This document shows, in pieces, positions 34,718 through 45,349 of a stretch of DNA of 64,000 nucleotides; the stretch's first letter is position 1; every line of letters starts with the position of its first letter. A model generated the notes under the pieces. It had not been told where the DNA came from. It worked only from the letters and a program-made list of their open reading frames with translations, and made no database searches. A program made the translations under genes and the position numbers. The stretch comes from Streptomyces dioscori (lineage in GTDB: Bacteria; Actinomycetota; Actinomycetes; Streptomycetales; Streptomycetaceae), in assembly GCF_003024195.1 (NCBI RefSeq), contig NZ_KZ679054.1:124001-188000 (forward strand), given 5' to 3'.

Positions 34718-36111
34718 CCCCGAACCTCACCGCGCCGGTCTACCTGGCCGCGGAGGACCTCTCCGTGTTCGGCCGGGACGTCTGGTGGCTGGTCGTCATC
34801 AAGGCGGTCTTCTGCTTCGCCTTCCTGATGCTCACCGTGCTCTTCTCCATCGTGTGGGAGCGCAAGGTCGTCGCCTGGATGCAGCTGCGCATCGGCCCCA
34901 ACCGGCACGGCCCCTGGGGCATGCTCCAGTCGCTCGCCGACGGCATCAAGCTGATGCTCAAGGAAGACCTGATCGTCAAGCGCGCGGACAAGGTCGTCTA
35001 CGTCCTCGCGCCGATCGTGGCGGCCATCCCGGCCTTCATGGCGATCGCCGTGATCCCCTTCGGGCCGCCCGGCAACGAGATCTCGATCTTCGGCCAGCGC
35101 ACCACGATGCAGCTCACGGACCTGCCGATCGCGATGCTCTACATCCTCGCGGTCGCCTCGGTGGGCATCTACGGCATCGTGCTCGCGGGCTGGTCCTCCG
35201 GGTCGACGTATCCGCTGCTCGGCGGCCTGCGCTCGTGCGCGCAGATGATCTCCTACGAGATCGCCATGGGCGCCGCGTTCGCGTCGGTGTTCCTGTACTC
35301 CGGCTCGATGTCCACCTCGGAGATCGTCGCCCAGCAGGAGGACCGCTGGTTCGTCATCCTGCTGCCGGTGTCGTTCCTGATCTACATCGTGACGATGGTC
35401 GGCGAGACCAACCGCGCCCCCTTCGACATGCCGGAGTCCGAGGGCGACCTGGTCGGCGGCTTCAACACCGAGTACTCGTCCATCAAGTTCGCGCTGTTCA
35501 TGCTCGCCGAGTACGTGAACATGGTGACCGTCTCGGCGGTCTCCGTGACGCTCTTCCTGGGCGGCTGGCGGGCCCCCTGGCCGATCAGCACCTTCTGGGA
35601 GGGCGCCAACCACGGCTGGTGGCCGATGCTGTGGTTCGTCATCAAGGTGCAGCTGCTGCTGTTCTTCTTCATCTGGCTGCGCGGCACGCTGCCCCGCGTC
35701 CGCTACGACCAGCTGATGAAGCTCGGCTGGAAGGTCCTGATCCCGGTCTCCGTGGTCTGGCTGATGCTCGTCGCGACCGTACGGACCCTGCGCAACGAGA
35801 ACTACGACTTCGCCGACATCGCCCTGTACGTGGGCGGCGGCGTCCTCGTCCTGCTGCTGCTCTCGTTCGTCGTCGACATGTTCCGCGAACGCAAGGACGC
35901 CGAGGGCGCCAAGCAGGCACTGGACGAAACCGCCGCCTTCGACCCGATGGCGGGCGGCTATCCCGTGCCGCCGCTGCCCGGACAGGAGTTGCCGCCGGTG
36001 CCCAGGCGCCGCCCGCGCCGGGAGCGGGAGTTGATTGTCAGTGGTGGCATGAATACTGACAGTGACGGATCCGATGGACCTCGTGACGGAAAGGAGGCGT
36101 CCGATGGCTGA
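34714..36111 (+). CDS. nuoH: NADH-quinone oxidoreductase subunit H
   Basis: 465 aa, ATG overlapping the nuoG stop. About eight membrane helices with the family signatures WERKVVAWMQLRIGPNRHGPWGMLQSLADGIKLMLKED, LRSCAQMISYEIAMG, VGETNRAPFDMPESEGDLVGGFNTEYSSIKFALFMLAEY and LRGTLPRVRYDQLMKLGWK. NuoH forms the quinone-access channel and links electron transfer to proton translocation. A cytoplasmic C-terminal tail of about 65 residues with PLPGQELPPVPRRRPRRERE is longer than in E. coli. Its end overlaps the start of nuoI by 8 bp. Confidence 0.97.
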   Translation: MTPNLTAPVYLAAEDLSVFGRDVWWLVVIKAVFCFAFLMLTVLFSIVWERKVVAWMQLRIGPNRHGPWGMLQSLADGIKLMLKEDLIVKRADKVVYVLAPIVAAIPAFMAIAVIPFGPPGNEISIFGQRTTMQLTDLPIAMLYILAVASVGIYGIVLAGWSSGSTYPLLGGLRSCAQMISYEIAMGAAFASVFLYSGSMSTSEIVAQQEDRWFVILLPVSFLIYIVTMVGETNRAPFDMPESEGDLVGGFNTEYSSIKFALFMLAEYVNMVTVSAVSVTLFLGGWRAPWPISTFWEGANHGWWPMLWFVIKVQLLLFFFIWLRGTLPRVRYDQLMKLGWKVLIPVSVVWLMLVATVRTLRNENYDFADIALYVGGGVLVLLLLSFVVDMFRERKDAEGAKQALDETAAFDPMAGGYPVPPLPGQELPPVPRRRPRRERELIVSGGMNTDSDGSDGPRDGKEASDG

Positions 36112-36745
36112 TGAGCAGAAGGAGACCAAACCCGGTTTCCAGAACCCCGTCGCAGGCTTCGGCGTGACCTTCAAGGCCATGTTCAAGAAGCGGCTGACCG
36201 AGCAGTATCCGGAGCAGGAGAAGACCACCGCACCGCGCTTCCACGGCCGGCACCAGCTCAACCGGCATCCGGACGGCCTGGAGAAGTGCGTCGGCTGCGA
36301 GCTGTGCGCCTGGGCGTGTCCCGCCGACGCCATCTATGTGGAGGGCGCGGACAACACCGAGGAGGAGCGCTACTCCCCGGGCGAGCGGTACGGACGCGTC
36401 TACCAGATCAACTACGCCCGCTGCATCCTGTGCGGCCTGTGCATCGAGGCGTGCCCCACGCGCGCGCTGACGATGACCAACGAGTTCGAGCTGGCCGACA
36501 GCAGCCGCGCCAACCTCATCTACACCAAGGAGCAGCTGCTCGCCGGTCTGGAGGAGGGCATGGTCGAGTCGCCGCACTCGATCTTCCCGGGCACGGACGA
36601 GCAGGACTACTACCGGGGGCTGGTGACGGAGGCCGCGCCCGGCACGGTGCCGCAGGTCGCCGTCTCCAAGGGCGAGGTCCCGCAGGAGAGCGAGTCCACC
36701 TTCGGTCCTGACGAGCCCGCGTCGGAGCAGGTGATCGGCCGATGA
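36104..36745 (+). CDS. nuoI: NADH-quinone oxidoreductase subunit I
   Basis: 213 aa from ATG at 36104 (MADEQKETKPGFQNPVAGFGVTFKAMFKKRLTEQYPEQEK). The choice of start rests on the strong AAAGGAGG seven bases upstream; an in-frame ATG lies further up inside nuoH. Two [4Fe-4S] ferredoxin motifs bind clusters N6a and N6b: CVGCELCAWACP and CILCGLCIEACP. It bridges NuoG to NuoB at the membrane surface. The C-terminal tail (SKGEVPQESESTFGPDEPASEQVIGR) is acidic and probably disordered. Confidence 0.97.
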   Translation: MADEQKETKPGFQNPVAGFGVTFKAMFKKRLTEQYPEQEKTTAPRFHGRHQLNRHPDGLEKCVGCELCAWACPADAIYVEGADNTEEERYSPGERYGRVYQINYARCILCGLCIEACPTRALTMTNEFELADSSRANLIYTKEQLLAGLEEGMVESPHSIFPGTDEQDYYRGLVTEAAPGTVPQVAVSKGEVPQESESTFGPDEPASEQVIGR

Positions 36746-37608
36746 CCGCCCAACTGGCCGCCCACTCCGGCTCCCTGGCCGCCGACGCCGGCGCCTTGCT
36801 GGCGGCCTACTCGACCTCCACGGGCGAGGCCGTCCAGTTCTGGATCCTCGGTACGGTCGCCGTGATCGGCGCCCTGTGCACCGTCCTCATGAAGAAGTCC
36901 GTGCACAGCGCGCTCTGCCTCGCCGGCACCATGATCGTCCTGGCGGTGTTCTACCTCGCCAACGGCGCCTACTTCCTGGGCATCGTGCAGGTAGTCGTCT
37001 ACACGGGCGCGATCATGATGCTGTTCCTCTTCGTGGTCATGCTCGTCGGTGTCACCGCGGCGGACTCCCTCAAGGAGACCATCAAGGGCCAGCGCTGGCT
37101 GGCCCTCCTGTGCGGCCTGGGCTTCGGCATCCTGCTGTGCGCCGGCATCGGCAACGCGTCACTGACCGAGTTCGAGGGCCTGGCCCAGGCCAACGCGGGC
37201 GGCAACGTGGAGGGCCTCGCGGCCCTCATCTTCACGAAGTACGTCTTCGCCTTCGAGATCACCGGCGCCCTGCTCATCACGGCCGCCGTCGGCGCGATGG
37301 TGCTCACCCACCGCGAGCGCACCGAACGGGCCAAGACCCAGCGCGAGCTGGCCGAGGAACGCGTACGGGCGAACAAGCAGCTTCCGCCGCTGCCCGCACC
37401 CGGTGTGTACGCCCGGCACAACGCGGTGGACATCGCCGGTCTCCTCCCGGACGGCACCCCGTCCGAACTGACCGTCATCAGCACGCTGCGCGAGCGCGGC
37501 CAGATCCGCGATGTGTCGGACCAGGCCATCAAGGACCTCAAAGCGCTCGAACAGCGTTCCGGGGAGCGGCTCGGCCGCGAAGGCCGCGAAGAGGAGGCCG
37601 CGAAGTGA
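36742..37608 (+). CDS. nuoJ: NADH-quinone oxidoreductase subunit J
   Basis: 288 aa, ATG overlapping the nuoI stop. Five membrane helices, with the family loop VHSALCLAGTMIVLAVFYLANGAYFLGIVQVVVYTGAIMMLFLFVVMLVGV carrying the pi-bulge helix 3 and the Gly/Tyr residues involved in coupling. Helix 5 ends at about 195, and about 90 cytoplasmic residues follow (HRERTERAKTQRELAEERVRANKQLPPLPAPGVYARHNAVDIAGLLPDGTPSELTVI), an actinobacterial extension. Membrane-arm subunit next to NuoA, H and K. Confidence 0.95.
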   Translation: MTAQLAAHSGSLAADAGALLAAYSTSTGEAVQFWILGTVAVIGALCTVLMKKSVHSALCLAGTMIVLAVFYLANGAYFLGIVQVVVYTGAIMMLFLFVVMLVGVTAADSLKETIKGQRWLALLCGLGFGILLCAGIGNASLTEFEGLAQANAGGNVEGLAALIFTKYVFAFEITGALLITAAVGAMVLTHRERTERAKTQRELAEERVRANKQLPPLPAPGVYARHNAVDIAGLLPDGTPSELTVISTLRERGQIRDVSDQAIKDLKALEQRSGERLGREGREEEAAK

Positions 37609-37904
37609 ACCCCGTCAACTACCTGTACCTCGCCGCCCTGTTGTTCACGATCGGCGCCTCGGGTGTCCTGATCAGGCGGAACGCGATCGTGGTGTTCATG
37701 TGCATCGAGCTGATGCTCAACGCGTGCAACCTCGCGTTCGTCGCCTTCTCCCGGATGCACGGCAATCTCGACGGCCAGATCATCGCCTTCTTCACGATGG
37801 TCGTCGCCGCCGCGGAGGTCGTGGTCGGGCTCGCGATCATCGTGTCGCTGTTCCGTTCCCGCCACTCGGCCTCGGTCGACGACGCCAGCCTGATGAAGCT
37901 GTAA
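37605..37904 (+). CDS. nuoK: NADH-quinone oxidoreductase subunit K
   Basis: 99 aa from GTG at 37605, overlapping the nuoJ stop (GTGA). Three membrane helices resembling the MrpC antiporter subunit: NYLYLAALLFTIGASGVLIRRNAIVVFMCIELMLNACNLAFVAF. The conserved Glu in CIELMLNA and the second Glu in AAAEVVVGLAIIV are the proton-path residues of the family. The C-terminus is short (RHSASVDDASLMKL). Normal length for NuoK. Confidence 0.97.
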   Translation: MNPVNYLYLAALLFTIGASGVLIRRNAIVVFMCIELMLNACNLAFVAFSRMHGNLDGQIIAFFTMVVAAAEVVVGLAIIVSLFRSRHSASVDDASLMKL

Positions 37905-37918
37905 GGGGTCGCTGAATC

Positions 37919-39814
37919 GTGGACAACTTGATTGCGCTGCTTGTCGCGGCACCTCTGCTCGGAGCGGCCGTACTGCTGTGCGGCGGCAGGCGGCTCGATG
38001 CCGTCGGCCACTGGATCGGCACGGTCCTCGCGTCCGCCTCCTTCGTGATCGGCGCGATCCTCTTCGCCGACATGCTGGGCAAGGACGAGGAACACCGGGC
38101 CATCGGGCAGCACCTGTTCAGCTGGATCCCCGTCGAAGGCTTCCAGGCGGACGTCGCCTTCCAGCTCGACCAGCTGTCGATGACGTTCGTGCTGCTGATC
38201 ACCGGCGTCGGCTCGCTCATCCACGTGTACTCGATCGGGTACATGGAGCACGACGAGCGCCGCCGCCGTTTCTTCGGCTATCTGAACCTCTTCCTCGCGG
38301 CGATGCTGCTGCTCGTCCTCGCCGACAACTACCTGCTCCTGTACGTCGGCTGGGAGGGCGTGGGCCTCGCCTCGTACCTGCTCATCGGCTTCTGGCAGCA
38401 CAAGCCCAGTGCCGCGACCGCCGCGAAGAAGGCCTTCCTGGTCAACCGCGTCGGTGACATGGGCCTGTCGATCGCCATCATGCTGATGTTCACCACCTTC
38501 GGGACCTTCGCCTTCGGGCCGGTCCTGGAGGCCACCGGTGAGACCGGCGAGGGCAAGCTCACCGCCATCGGGCTGATGCTGCTGCTCGCCGCCTGCGGCA
38601 AGTCCGCCCAGGTGCCGCTGCAGTCCTGGCTCGGGGACGCGATGGAGGGCCCGACCCCGGTCTCGGCCCTCATCCACGCCGCGACCATGGTGACCGCGGG
38701 GGTGTACCTGATCGTCCGCTCCGGGGAGATCTTCAACGCCGCCCCGGACGCCCAGCTCGTCACCACCGTCGTCGGAGCGGTCACGCTCCTCTTCGGTGCG
38801 ATCGTCGGTTGCGCCAAGGACGACATCAAGAAGGCGCTCGCCGGTTCGACCATGTCGCAGATCGGCTACATGATCCTCGCGGCGGGCCTCGGCCCGATCG
38901 GCTACGTCTTCGCGATCATGCACCTGGTGACGCACGGCTTCTTCAAGGCCGGGCTCTTCCTCGGCGCCGGTTCGGTCATGCACGGCATGAACGACGAGGT
39001 CGACATGAGGAAGTACGGCGGCCTGCGCAAGCACATGCCCGTCACCTTCGTGACGTTCGGCCTCGGCTACCTCGCCATCATCGGCTTCCCGGGCCTGTCC
39101 GGCTTCTTCTCCAAGGACAAGATCATCGAGGCCGCCTTCGCCAAGGGCGGCACCGAGGGCTGGATCCTCGGAAGCGTGGCCCTGCTGGGCGCGGCCATCA
39201 CCGCGTTCTACATGACGCGCGTGATGCTGATGACCTTCTTCGGCGAGAAGCGCTGGCAGCCGGACGAGAAGGGCAACGAACCGCACCCGCACGAGTCGCC
39301 GAGGTCCATGACGATCCCCATGATCGTGCTGGCCTTCGGATCGGTCTTCGCGGGCGGCTTCTTCGGCATCGGCGACCGCTTCCTGCACTGGCTGGAGCCC
39401 GTCACCGAGCACGCCCACGGACACCCGCCGATCGGCGCGACGGCCATCACGCTCTCCACGGTGACCGTCATGATCGTCGGCGTCGGCCTCGCCTACCTGC
39501 AGTACGGGCGCCGTCCCGTCCCGGTCGTCGCCCCGCGCGGCTCCCTGCTCACCAGGGCCGCCCGGCGCGACCTCCTCCAGGACGACTTCAACCACGTCGT
39601 CCTGGTGCGCGGCGGCGAACACCTCACGCGCTCCCTGGTGTACGTCGACCACACCCTGGTCGACGGGGTCGTCAACGGCACGGCGGCCTCGATGGGCGGT
39701 CTGTCCGGACGGCTCCGCAAGCTGCAGAACGGCTACGCGCGCTCGTACGCCGTCTCGATGTTCGGCGGTGCGGCGATCCTCATCGCCGCGACCCTGCTGA
39801 TGAGGGCGGTCTGA
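37919..39814 (+). CDS. nuoL: NADH-quinone oxidoreductase subunit L
   Basis: 631 aa from GTG at 37919, with AAGGGG about ten bases upstream, one of the few nuo gaps (14 bp). Antiporter-like subunit with about 16 helices: QLDQLSMTFVLLITGVGSLIHVYSIGYM, WEGVGLASYLLIGFW (conserved Glu), SAQVPLQSWLGDAMEGPTPVSALIHAATMVTAGVYL and GCAKDDIKKALAGSTMSQIGYM (Lys pair). The lateral HL helix and the final membrane anchor lie in the C-terminal third. It is the distal proton pump of the membrane arm. Confidence 0.97.
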   Translation: MDNLIALLVAAPLLGAAVLLCGGRRLDAVGHWIGTVLASASFVIGAILFADMLGKDEEHRAIGQHLFSWIPVEGFQADVAFQLDQLSMTFVLLITGVGSLIHVYSIGYMEHDERRRRFFGYLNLFLAAMLLLVLADNYLLLYVGWEGVGLASYLLIGFWQHKPSAATAAKKAFLVNRVGDMGLSIAIMLMFTTFGTFAFGPVLEATGETGEGKLTAIGLMLLLAACGKSAQVPLQSWLGDAMEGPTPVSALIHAATMVTAGVYLIVRSGEIFNAAPDAQLVTTVVGAVTLLFGAIVGCAKDDIKKALAGSTMSQIGYMILAAGLGPIGYVFAIMHLVTHGFFKAGLFLGAGSVMHGMNDEVDMRKYGGLRKHMPVTFVTFGLGYLAIIGFPGLSGFFSKDKIIEAAFAKGGTEGWILGSVALLGAAITAFYMTRVMLMTFFGEKRWQPDEKGNEPHPHESPRSMTIPMIVLAFGSVFAGGFFGIGDRFLHWLEPVTEHAHGHPPIGATAITLSTVTVMIVGVGLAYLQYGRRPVPVVAPRGSLLTRAARRDLLQDDFNHVVLVRGGEHLTRSLVYVDHTLVDGVVNGTAASMGGLSGRLRKLQNGYARSYAVSMFGGAAILIAATLLMRAV

Positions 39815-39819
39815 TACCG

Positions 39820-41391
39820 ATGTCCTTTCCTCTGCTGACAGCGACGGCGGCCCTCCCGGCGATCGGGGCGATCGCCACGGCCGCCGTGCCGGCCGCCCGC
39901 CGCACCGCCGCCAAATGGCTGGCGCTGCTCGTCTCGCTCGCCACCCTGGCCCTCGCCGTGATCGTCCTGGTCCGCTTCGACCCCGACGGCGACCGCTACC
40001 AGCTCACCGAATCGCACTCCTGGATCAAGGACTTCGGGGTGCGGTACGAGCTGGGCGTGGACGGCATCGCGGTGGCGCTGATCGCGCTGACCGCCCTGCT
40101 CATCCCGTTCGTGATCCTCGCGGGCTGGCACGACGCCGACCCGCTGGAGACCCACAGCAGCCGCTGGCGGCCGACCCAGGGCTTCTTCGCCCTGATCCTC
40201 GCCGTCGAGGCGATGGTGATCATCTCCTTCGAGGCCACCGACGTCTTCCTCTTCTACATCTTCTTCGAAGCCATGCTCATCCCGATGTACTTCCTCATCG
40301 GCGGCTTCGGGGACCGGGCCCACGCGGGCTCGGACGAACACGCGGCGGCACAGCGTTCGTACGCCGCCGTGAAGTTCCTCCTCTACAACCTGGCCGGCGG
40401 CCTGATCATGCTGGCCGCCGTGATCGGCCTCTACGTGGTGGCGGGGAACTTCTCGCTCCAGGAGATCGCCGAGGCGCGGGCCAACGGCTCGCTGGACATG
40501 GCGACCAACACCGAACGATGGCTGTTCCTGGGCTTCTTCTTCGCCTTCGCGGTGAAGGCGCCCCTGTGGCCGCTCCACACCTGGCTGCCCAACGCCATGG
40601 GGGAGTCCACCGCCCCGGTCGCCGTACTGATCACCGCGGTGGTCGACAAGGTGGGCACCTTCGCGATGCTCCGCTTCTGCCTCCAGCTCTTCCCGGAGGC
40701 CTCGAAGTGGGCGACGCCCGCGATCCTCGTCCTCGCCCTGATCAGCATCATCTACGGGGCGCTGCTCGCGGTCGGCCAACGGGACATCAAGCGCCTTGTG
40801 GCGTACGCGTCGATCTCCCACTTCGGGTTCATCATCATGGGCATCTTCGCGATGACCAGCCAGGGGCAGTCGGGCGCGACGCTCTACATGGTCAACCACG
40901 GGATCTCGACCGCCGCGCTGATGCTGGTGGCCGGCTTCCTGATCACCCGGCGCGGCTCGCGTCTGATCGCCGACTACGGAGGGGTGCAGAAAGTCGCCCC
41001 GGTGCTCGCGGGCACCTTCCTGATCGGCAGCCTGGCGACGCTGTCGCTACCGGGACTGGCGCCGTTCGTGAGTGAGTTCCTGGTCCTGATCGGCACGTTC
41101 GCGCGCTACCCGGTGATCGGGATCATCGCCACCTTCGGCATCGTCCTCGCCGCGCTCTACACCCTCGTCCTCTACCAGCGGACGATGACGGGCCCGGTGA
41201 AGCCCGAGGTCTCGGCGATGCCCGACCTCAAGGTGCGCGAGCTCGTGGTGGTCGCCCCGCTGATCGCCCTGCTGATCTTCCTCGGCGTCTACCCGAAGCC
41301 CCTGACCGACATCGTCAACCCGGCGGTCAAGCAGACCATGTCCGACGTACACAAGAAGGACCCCAAGCCCGAGGTGGAGGCCGCCAAGTGA
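39820..41391 (+). CDS. nuoM: NADH-quinone oxidoreductase subunit M
   Basis: 523 aa from ATG at 39820, five bases after the nuoL stop. Antiporter-like with about 14 helices: YELGVDGIAVALIALTALLIPFVIL, FFEAMLIPMYFLIGGFG (conserved Glu), FAVKAPLWPLHTWLPNAMGESTAPVAVLITAVVDKVG and GQRDIKRLVAYASISHFGFIIMG. The Lys and His residues of the family's central proton axis are all visible. Its stop overlaps the nuoN GTG. Central proton-pumping module of the membrane arm. Confidence 0.97.
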   Translation: MSFPLLTATAALPAIGAIATAAVPAARRTAAKWLALLVSLATLALAVIVLVRFDPDGDRYQLTESHSWIKDFGVRYELGVDGIAVALIALTALLIPFVILAGWHDADPLETHSSRWRPTQGFFALILAVEAMVIISFEATDVFLFYIFFEAMLIPMYFLIGGFGDRAHAGSDEHAAAQRSYAAVKFLLYNLAGGLIMLAAVIGLYVVAGNFSLQEIAEARANGSLDMATNTERWLFLGFFFAFAVKAPLWPLHTWLPNAMGESTAPVAVLITAVVDKVGTFAMLRFCLQLFPEASKWATPAILVLALISIIYGALLAVGQRDIKRLVAYASISHFGFIIMGIFAMTSQGQSGATLYMVNHGISTAALMLVAGFLITRRGSRLIADYGGVQKVAPVLAGTFLIGSLATLSLPGLAPFVSEFLVLIGTFARYPVIGIIATFGIVLAALYTLVLYQRTMTGPVKPEVSAMPDLKVRELVVVAPLIALLIFLGVYPKPLTDIVNPAVKQTMSDVHKKDPKPEVEAAK

Positions 41392-43037
41392 GCACTACAG
41401 CCGTCCACAGCCTGTGGACAACGGCGGCCGATCCGATCCAGAAGATCGACGCGCCGAACATCGAGTACGGGCAGCTGGCCCCCACCCTGATCGTCATCGG
41501 GGCGGCGGTCATCGGCATCCTGGTCGAGGCCTTCGTGCCCCGCAGGTCCCGCTACTACGTGCAGGTCTTCGTCTCCGTCGTCGCCCTCGCCGCCGCGTTC
41601 GCCGCGGTGGTCGCCCTCGCGGCGAGCGGATACGGCACCACGAAGGCCGGGATCGCCGCGATGGGCGCCGTCGCGGTCGACGGACCCGCGCTCTTCCTGC
41701 AGGGCGTCATCCTGCTCGCCGGCGTACTGGGCGTGTTCACGTTCGCCGAACGGCGCCTCGATCCCGTGGCGCACGGCAACCGCGTCGACTCGTTCGCCGC
41801 GCAGGCCGCCTCCGTACCGGGCAGCGACAGCGAGAAGGCCGCCGTCAAGGCGGGCTTCACCACCACCGAGGTGTTCCCGCTGCTGCTCTTCGCCATCGGC
41901 GGCATGCTCGTCTTCCCGGCGGCGAACGACTTGCTGACCCTCTTCATCGCGCTCGAAGTCTTCTCGCTGCCGCTGTACCTGCTCTGCGCCGTGGCCCGCC
42001 GCAAGCGGATCATGTCGCAGGAGGCCGCGGTCAAGTACTTCCTGCTCGGCGCCTTCGCCTCCGCGTTCACCCTCTTCGGCATCGCCCTGCTCTACGGCTA
42101 CGCCGGCTCCGTGTCGTACGCGACGATCGCCCAGGTCGTCGACGGCACGGTCGAGACGGTGAACCCGGCCCTCGCCGACACCATGGGCAACGACGCGCTG
42201 CTGCTCATCGGCGCCGCGATGGTCGTCATGGGCCTGCTGTTCAAGGTCGGCGCGGTGCCGTTCCACATGTGGACCCCGGACGTCTACCAGGGCGCGCCGA
42301 CCCCGGTGACCGGCTTCATGGCCGCCGCGACCAAGGTGGCCGCCTTCGGCGCGCTGCTGCGGCTCCTGTACGTCGTCCTGCCGGGCCTGCGCTGGGACTG
42401 GCGGCCGGTGATGATGGGCGTCGCCGTCGTCACCATGCTGGGCGGCGCGATCGTCGCGATCACCCAGACCGACATCAAGCGGCTCCTCGCGTACTCGTCC
42501 ATCGCGCACGCGGGATTCATCCTCGCGGGTGTCATCGCGATGACACCGGACGGTGTGTCGTCGGTGCTCTTCTACCTGGGCGCCTACTCGTTCGTGACGA
42601 TCGGCGCGTTCGCGGTGGTCACCCTCGTCCGTGACGCGGGCGGCGAGGCCACGCACCTGTCCAAGTGGGCCGGTCTCGGACGCAGGTCACCGCTGGTGGC
42701 CGCCGTGTTCGCGGTCTATCTGCTGGCCTTCGCGGGCATCCCGCTGACCTCCGGCTTCGCGGGCAAGTTCGCCGTGTTCAAGGCGGCGGCCGAGGGCGGC
42801 GCGGGCGCGCTGGTCGTGGTCGGTGTGATCTCGTCGGCCATCGCGGCGTTCTTCTACATCCGGGTGATCGTGCTGATGTTCTTCAGCGAACCGCGTCCGG
42901 AGGGACCCACGGTCGCCGTGCCGTCGCCCCTGACGATGACGGCTATCGCGGTGGGCGTGGCGGTCACGCTGGTGCTCGGTGTGGCGCCGCAGTACTTCCT
43001 GGATCTGGCGGGTCAGGCGGGCGTCTTCGTCCGCTGA
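41388..43037 (+). CDS. nuoN: NADH-quinone oxidoreductase subunit N
   Basis: 549 aa, GTG overlapping the nuoM stop. The third antiporter-like subunit: LFIALEVFSLPLYLLCAVAR (conserved Glu), EAAVKYFLLGAFASAFTLFGIALLYG, GLLFKVGAVPFHMWTPDVYQGAPTPVTGFMAAATKVAAFGALLRLLY and TQTDIKRLLAYSSIAHAGFILAG. It ends the nuo operon; a strong terminator follows at 43051. The first codons overlap two facing DnaA-box-like 9-mers (41401-41421), noted separately. Confidence 0.97.
   Translation: MSTTAVHSLWTTAADPIQKIDAPNIEYGQLAPTLIVIGAAVIGILVEAFVPRRSRYYVQVFVSVVALAAAFAAVVALAASGYGTTKAGIAAMGAVAVDGPALFLQGVILLAGVLGVFTFAERRLDPVAHGNRVDSFAAQAASVPGSDSEKAAVKAGFTTTEVFPLLLFAIGGMLVFPAANDLLTLFIALEVFSLPLYLLCAVARRKRIMSQEAAVKYFLLGAFASAFTLFGIALLYGYAGSVSYATIAQVVDGTVETVNPALADTMGNDALLLIGAAMVVMGLLFKVGAVPFHMWTPDVYQGAPTPVTGFMAAATKVAAFGALLRLLYVVLPGLRWDWRPVMMGVAVVTMLGGAIVAITQTDIKRLLAYSSIAHAGFILAGVIAMTPDGVSSVLFYLGAYSFVTIGAFAVVTLVRDAGGEATHLSKWAGLGRRSPLVAAVFAVYLLAFAGIPLTSGFAGKFAVFKAAAEGGAGALVVVGVISSAIAAFFYIRVIVLMFFSEPRPEGPTVAVPSPLTMTAIAVGVAVTLVLGVAPQYFLDLAGQAGVFVR
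41401..41421. other. Two facing DnaA-box-like 9-mers inside nuoN
   Basis: CCGTCCACA (41401-41409) and the reverse complement of TTGTCCACA (41413-41421) face each other across 3 bp. Both fit the streptomycete DnaA-box consensus (T/C)(T/C)(G/A/C)TCCACA. They lie in codons 5-12 of nuoN, so chance or coding constraint is possible. Confidence 0.4.
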
Positions 43038-43050
43038 GGTCTTACGGTCC

Positions 43051-43084
43051 GTGGGCCCCGGTTCCGCCTGGAACCGGGGCCCAC
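43051..43084 (+). terminator. nuo operon terminator
   Basis: Perfect 15-bp stem GTGGGCCCCGGTTCC (43051-43065) / 43070-43084 with a 4-nt loop, 13 bp past the nuoN stop. Strong GC hairpin without U-tract, as usual in this genus. Confidence 0.92.
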
Positions 43085-43219
43085 GCCGTTCTCCGGGCAC
43101 GGTCCGGCGGGCACACCGCGCAGATACTCCGTCGCAGCCTGTGGATAACTCCGACGCTGTCGGTGCGGACCCCTATCGTGGACGCAGTGGTCGAGGCGCG
43201 ACGTACGGGGGACGGGACG

Positions 43220-45214
<1,995 letters not shown>

Positions 45215-45227
45215 GGGCACCCGTGCC

Positions 45228-45345
45228 CCCTAAGGGGCGCGGGGAACGGCGCGCTCAACCCCCACACACCCGCACCCAACACCCAACGGCAAGCCCCCGC
45301 CTCTAAGGGGCGCGGGGAACTGCGCGACCAGCCCCCACCGGCCCG
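45228..45345. repeat. Two GGGGCGCGGGGAAC intergenic repeat copies
   Basis: AAGGGGCGCGGGGAACGGCG begins near 45231, and AAGGGGCGCGGGGAACTGCG, followed by CGACCAGCCCCCACCGG, begins near 45305. This is the same family as the array at 14406 and the copies near 52530. They occupy the gap between the convergent recQ and flavoprotein genes. Confidence 0.85.
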
Positions 45346-45349
45346 CGCG

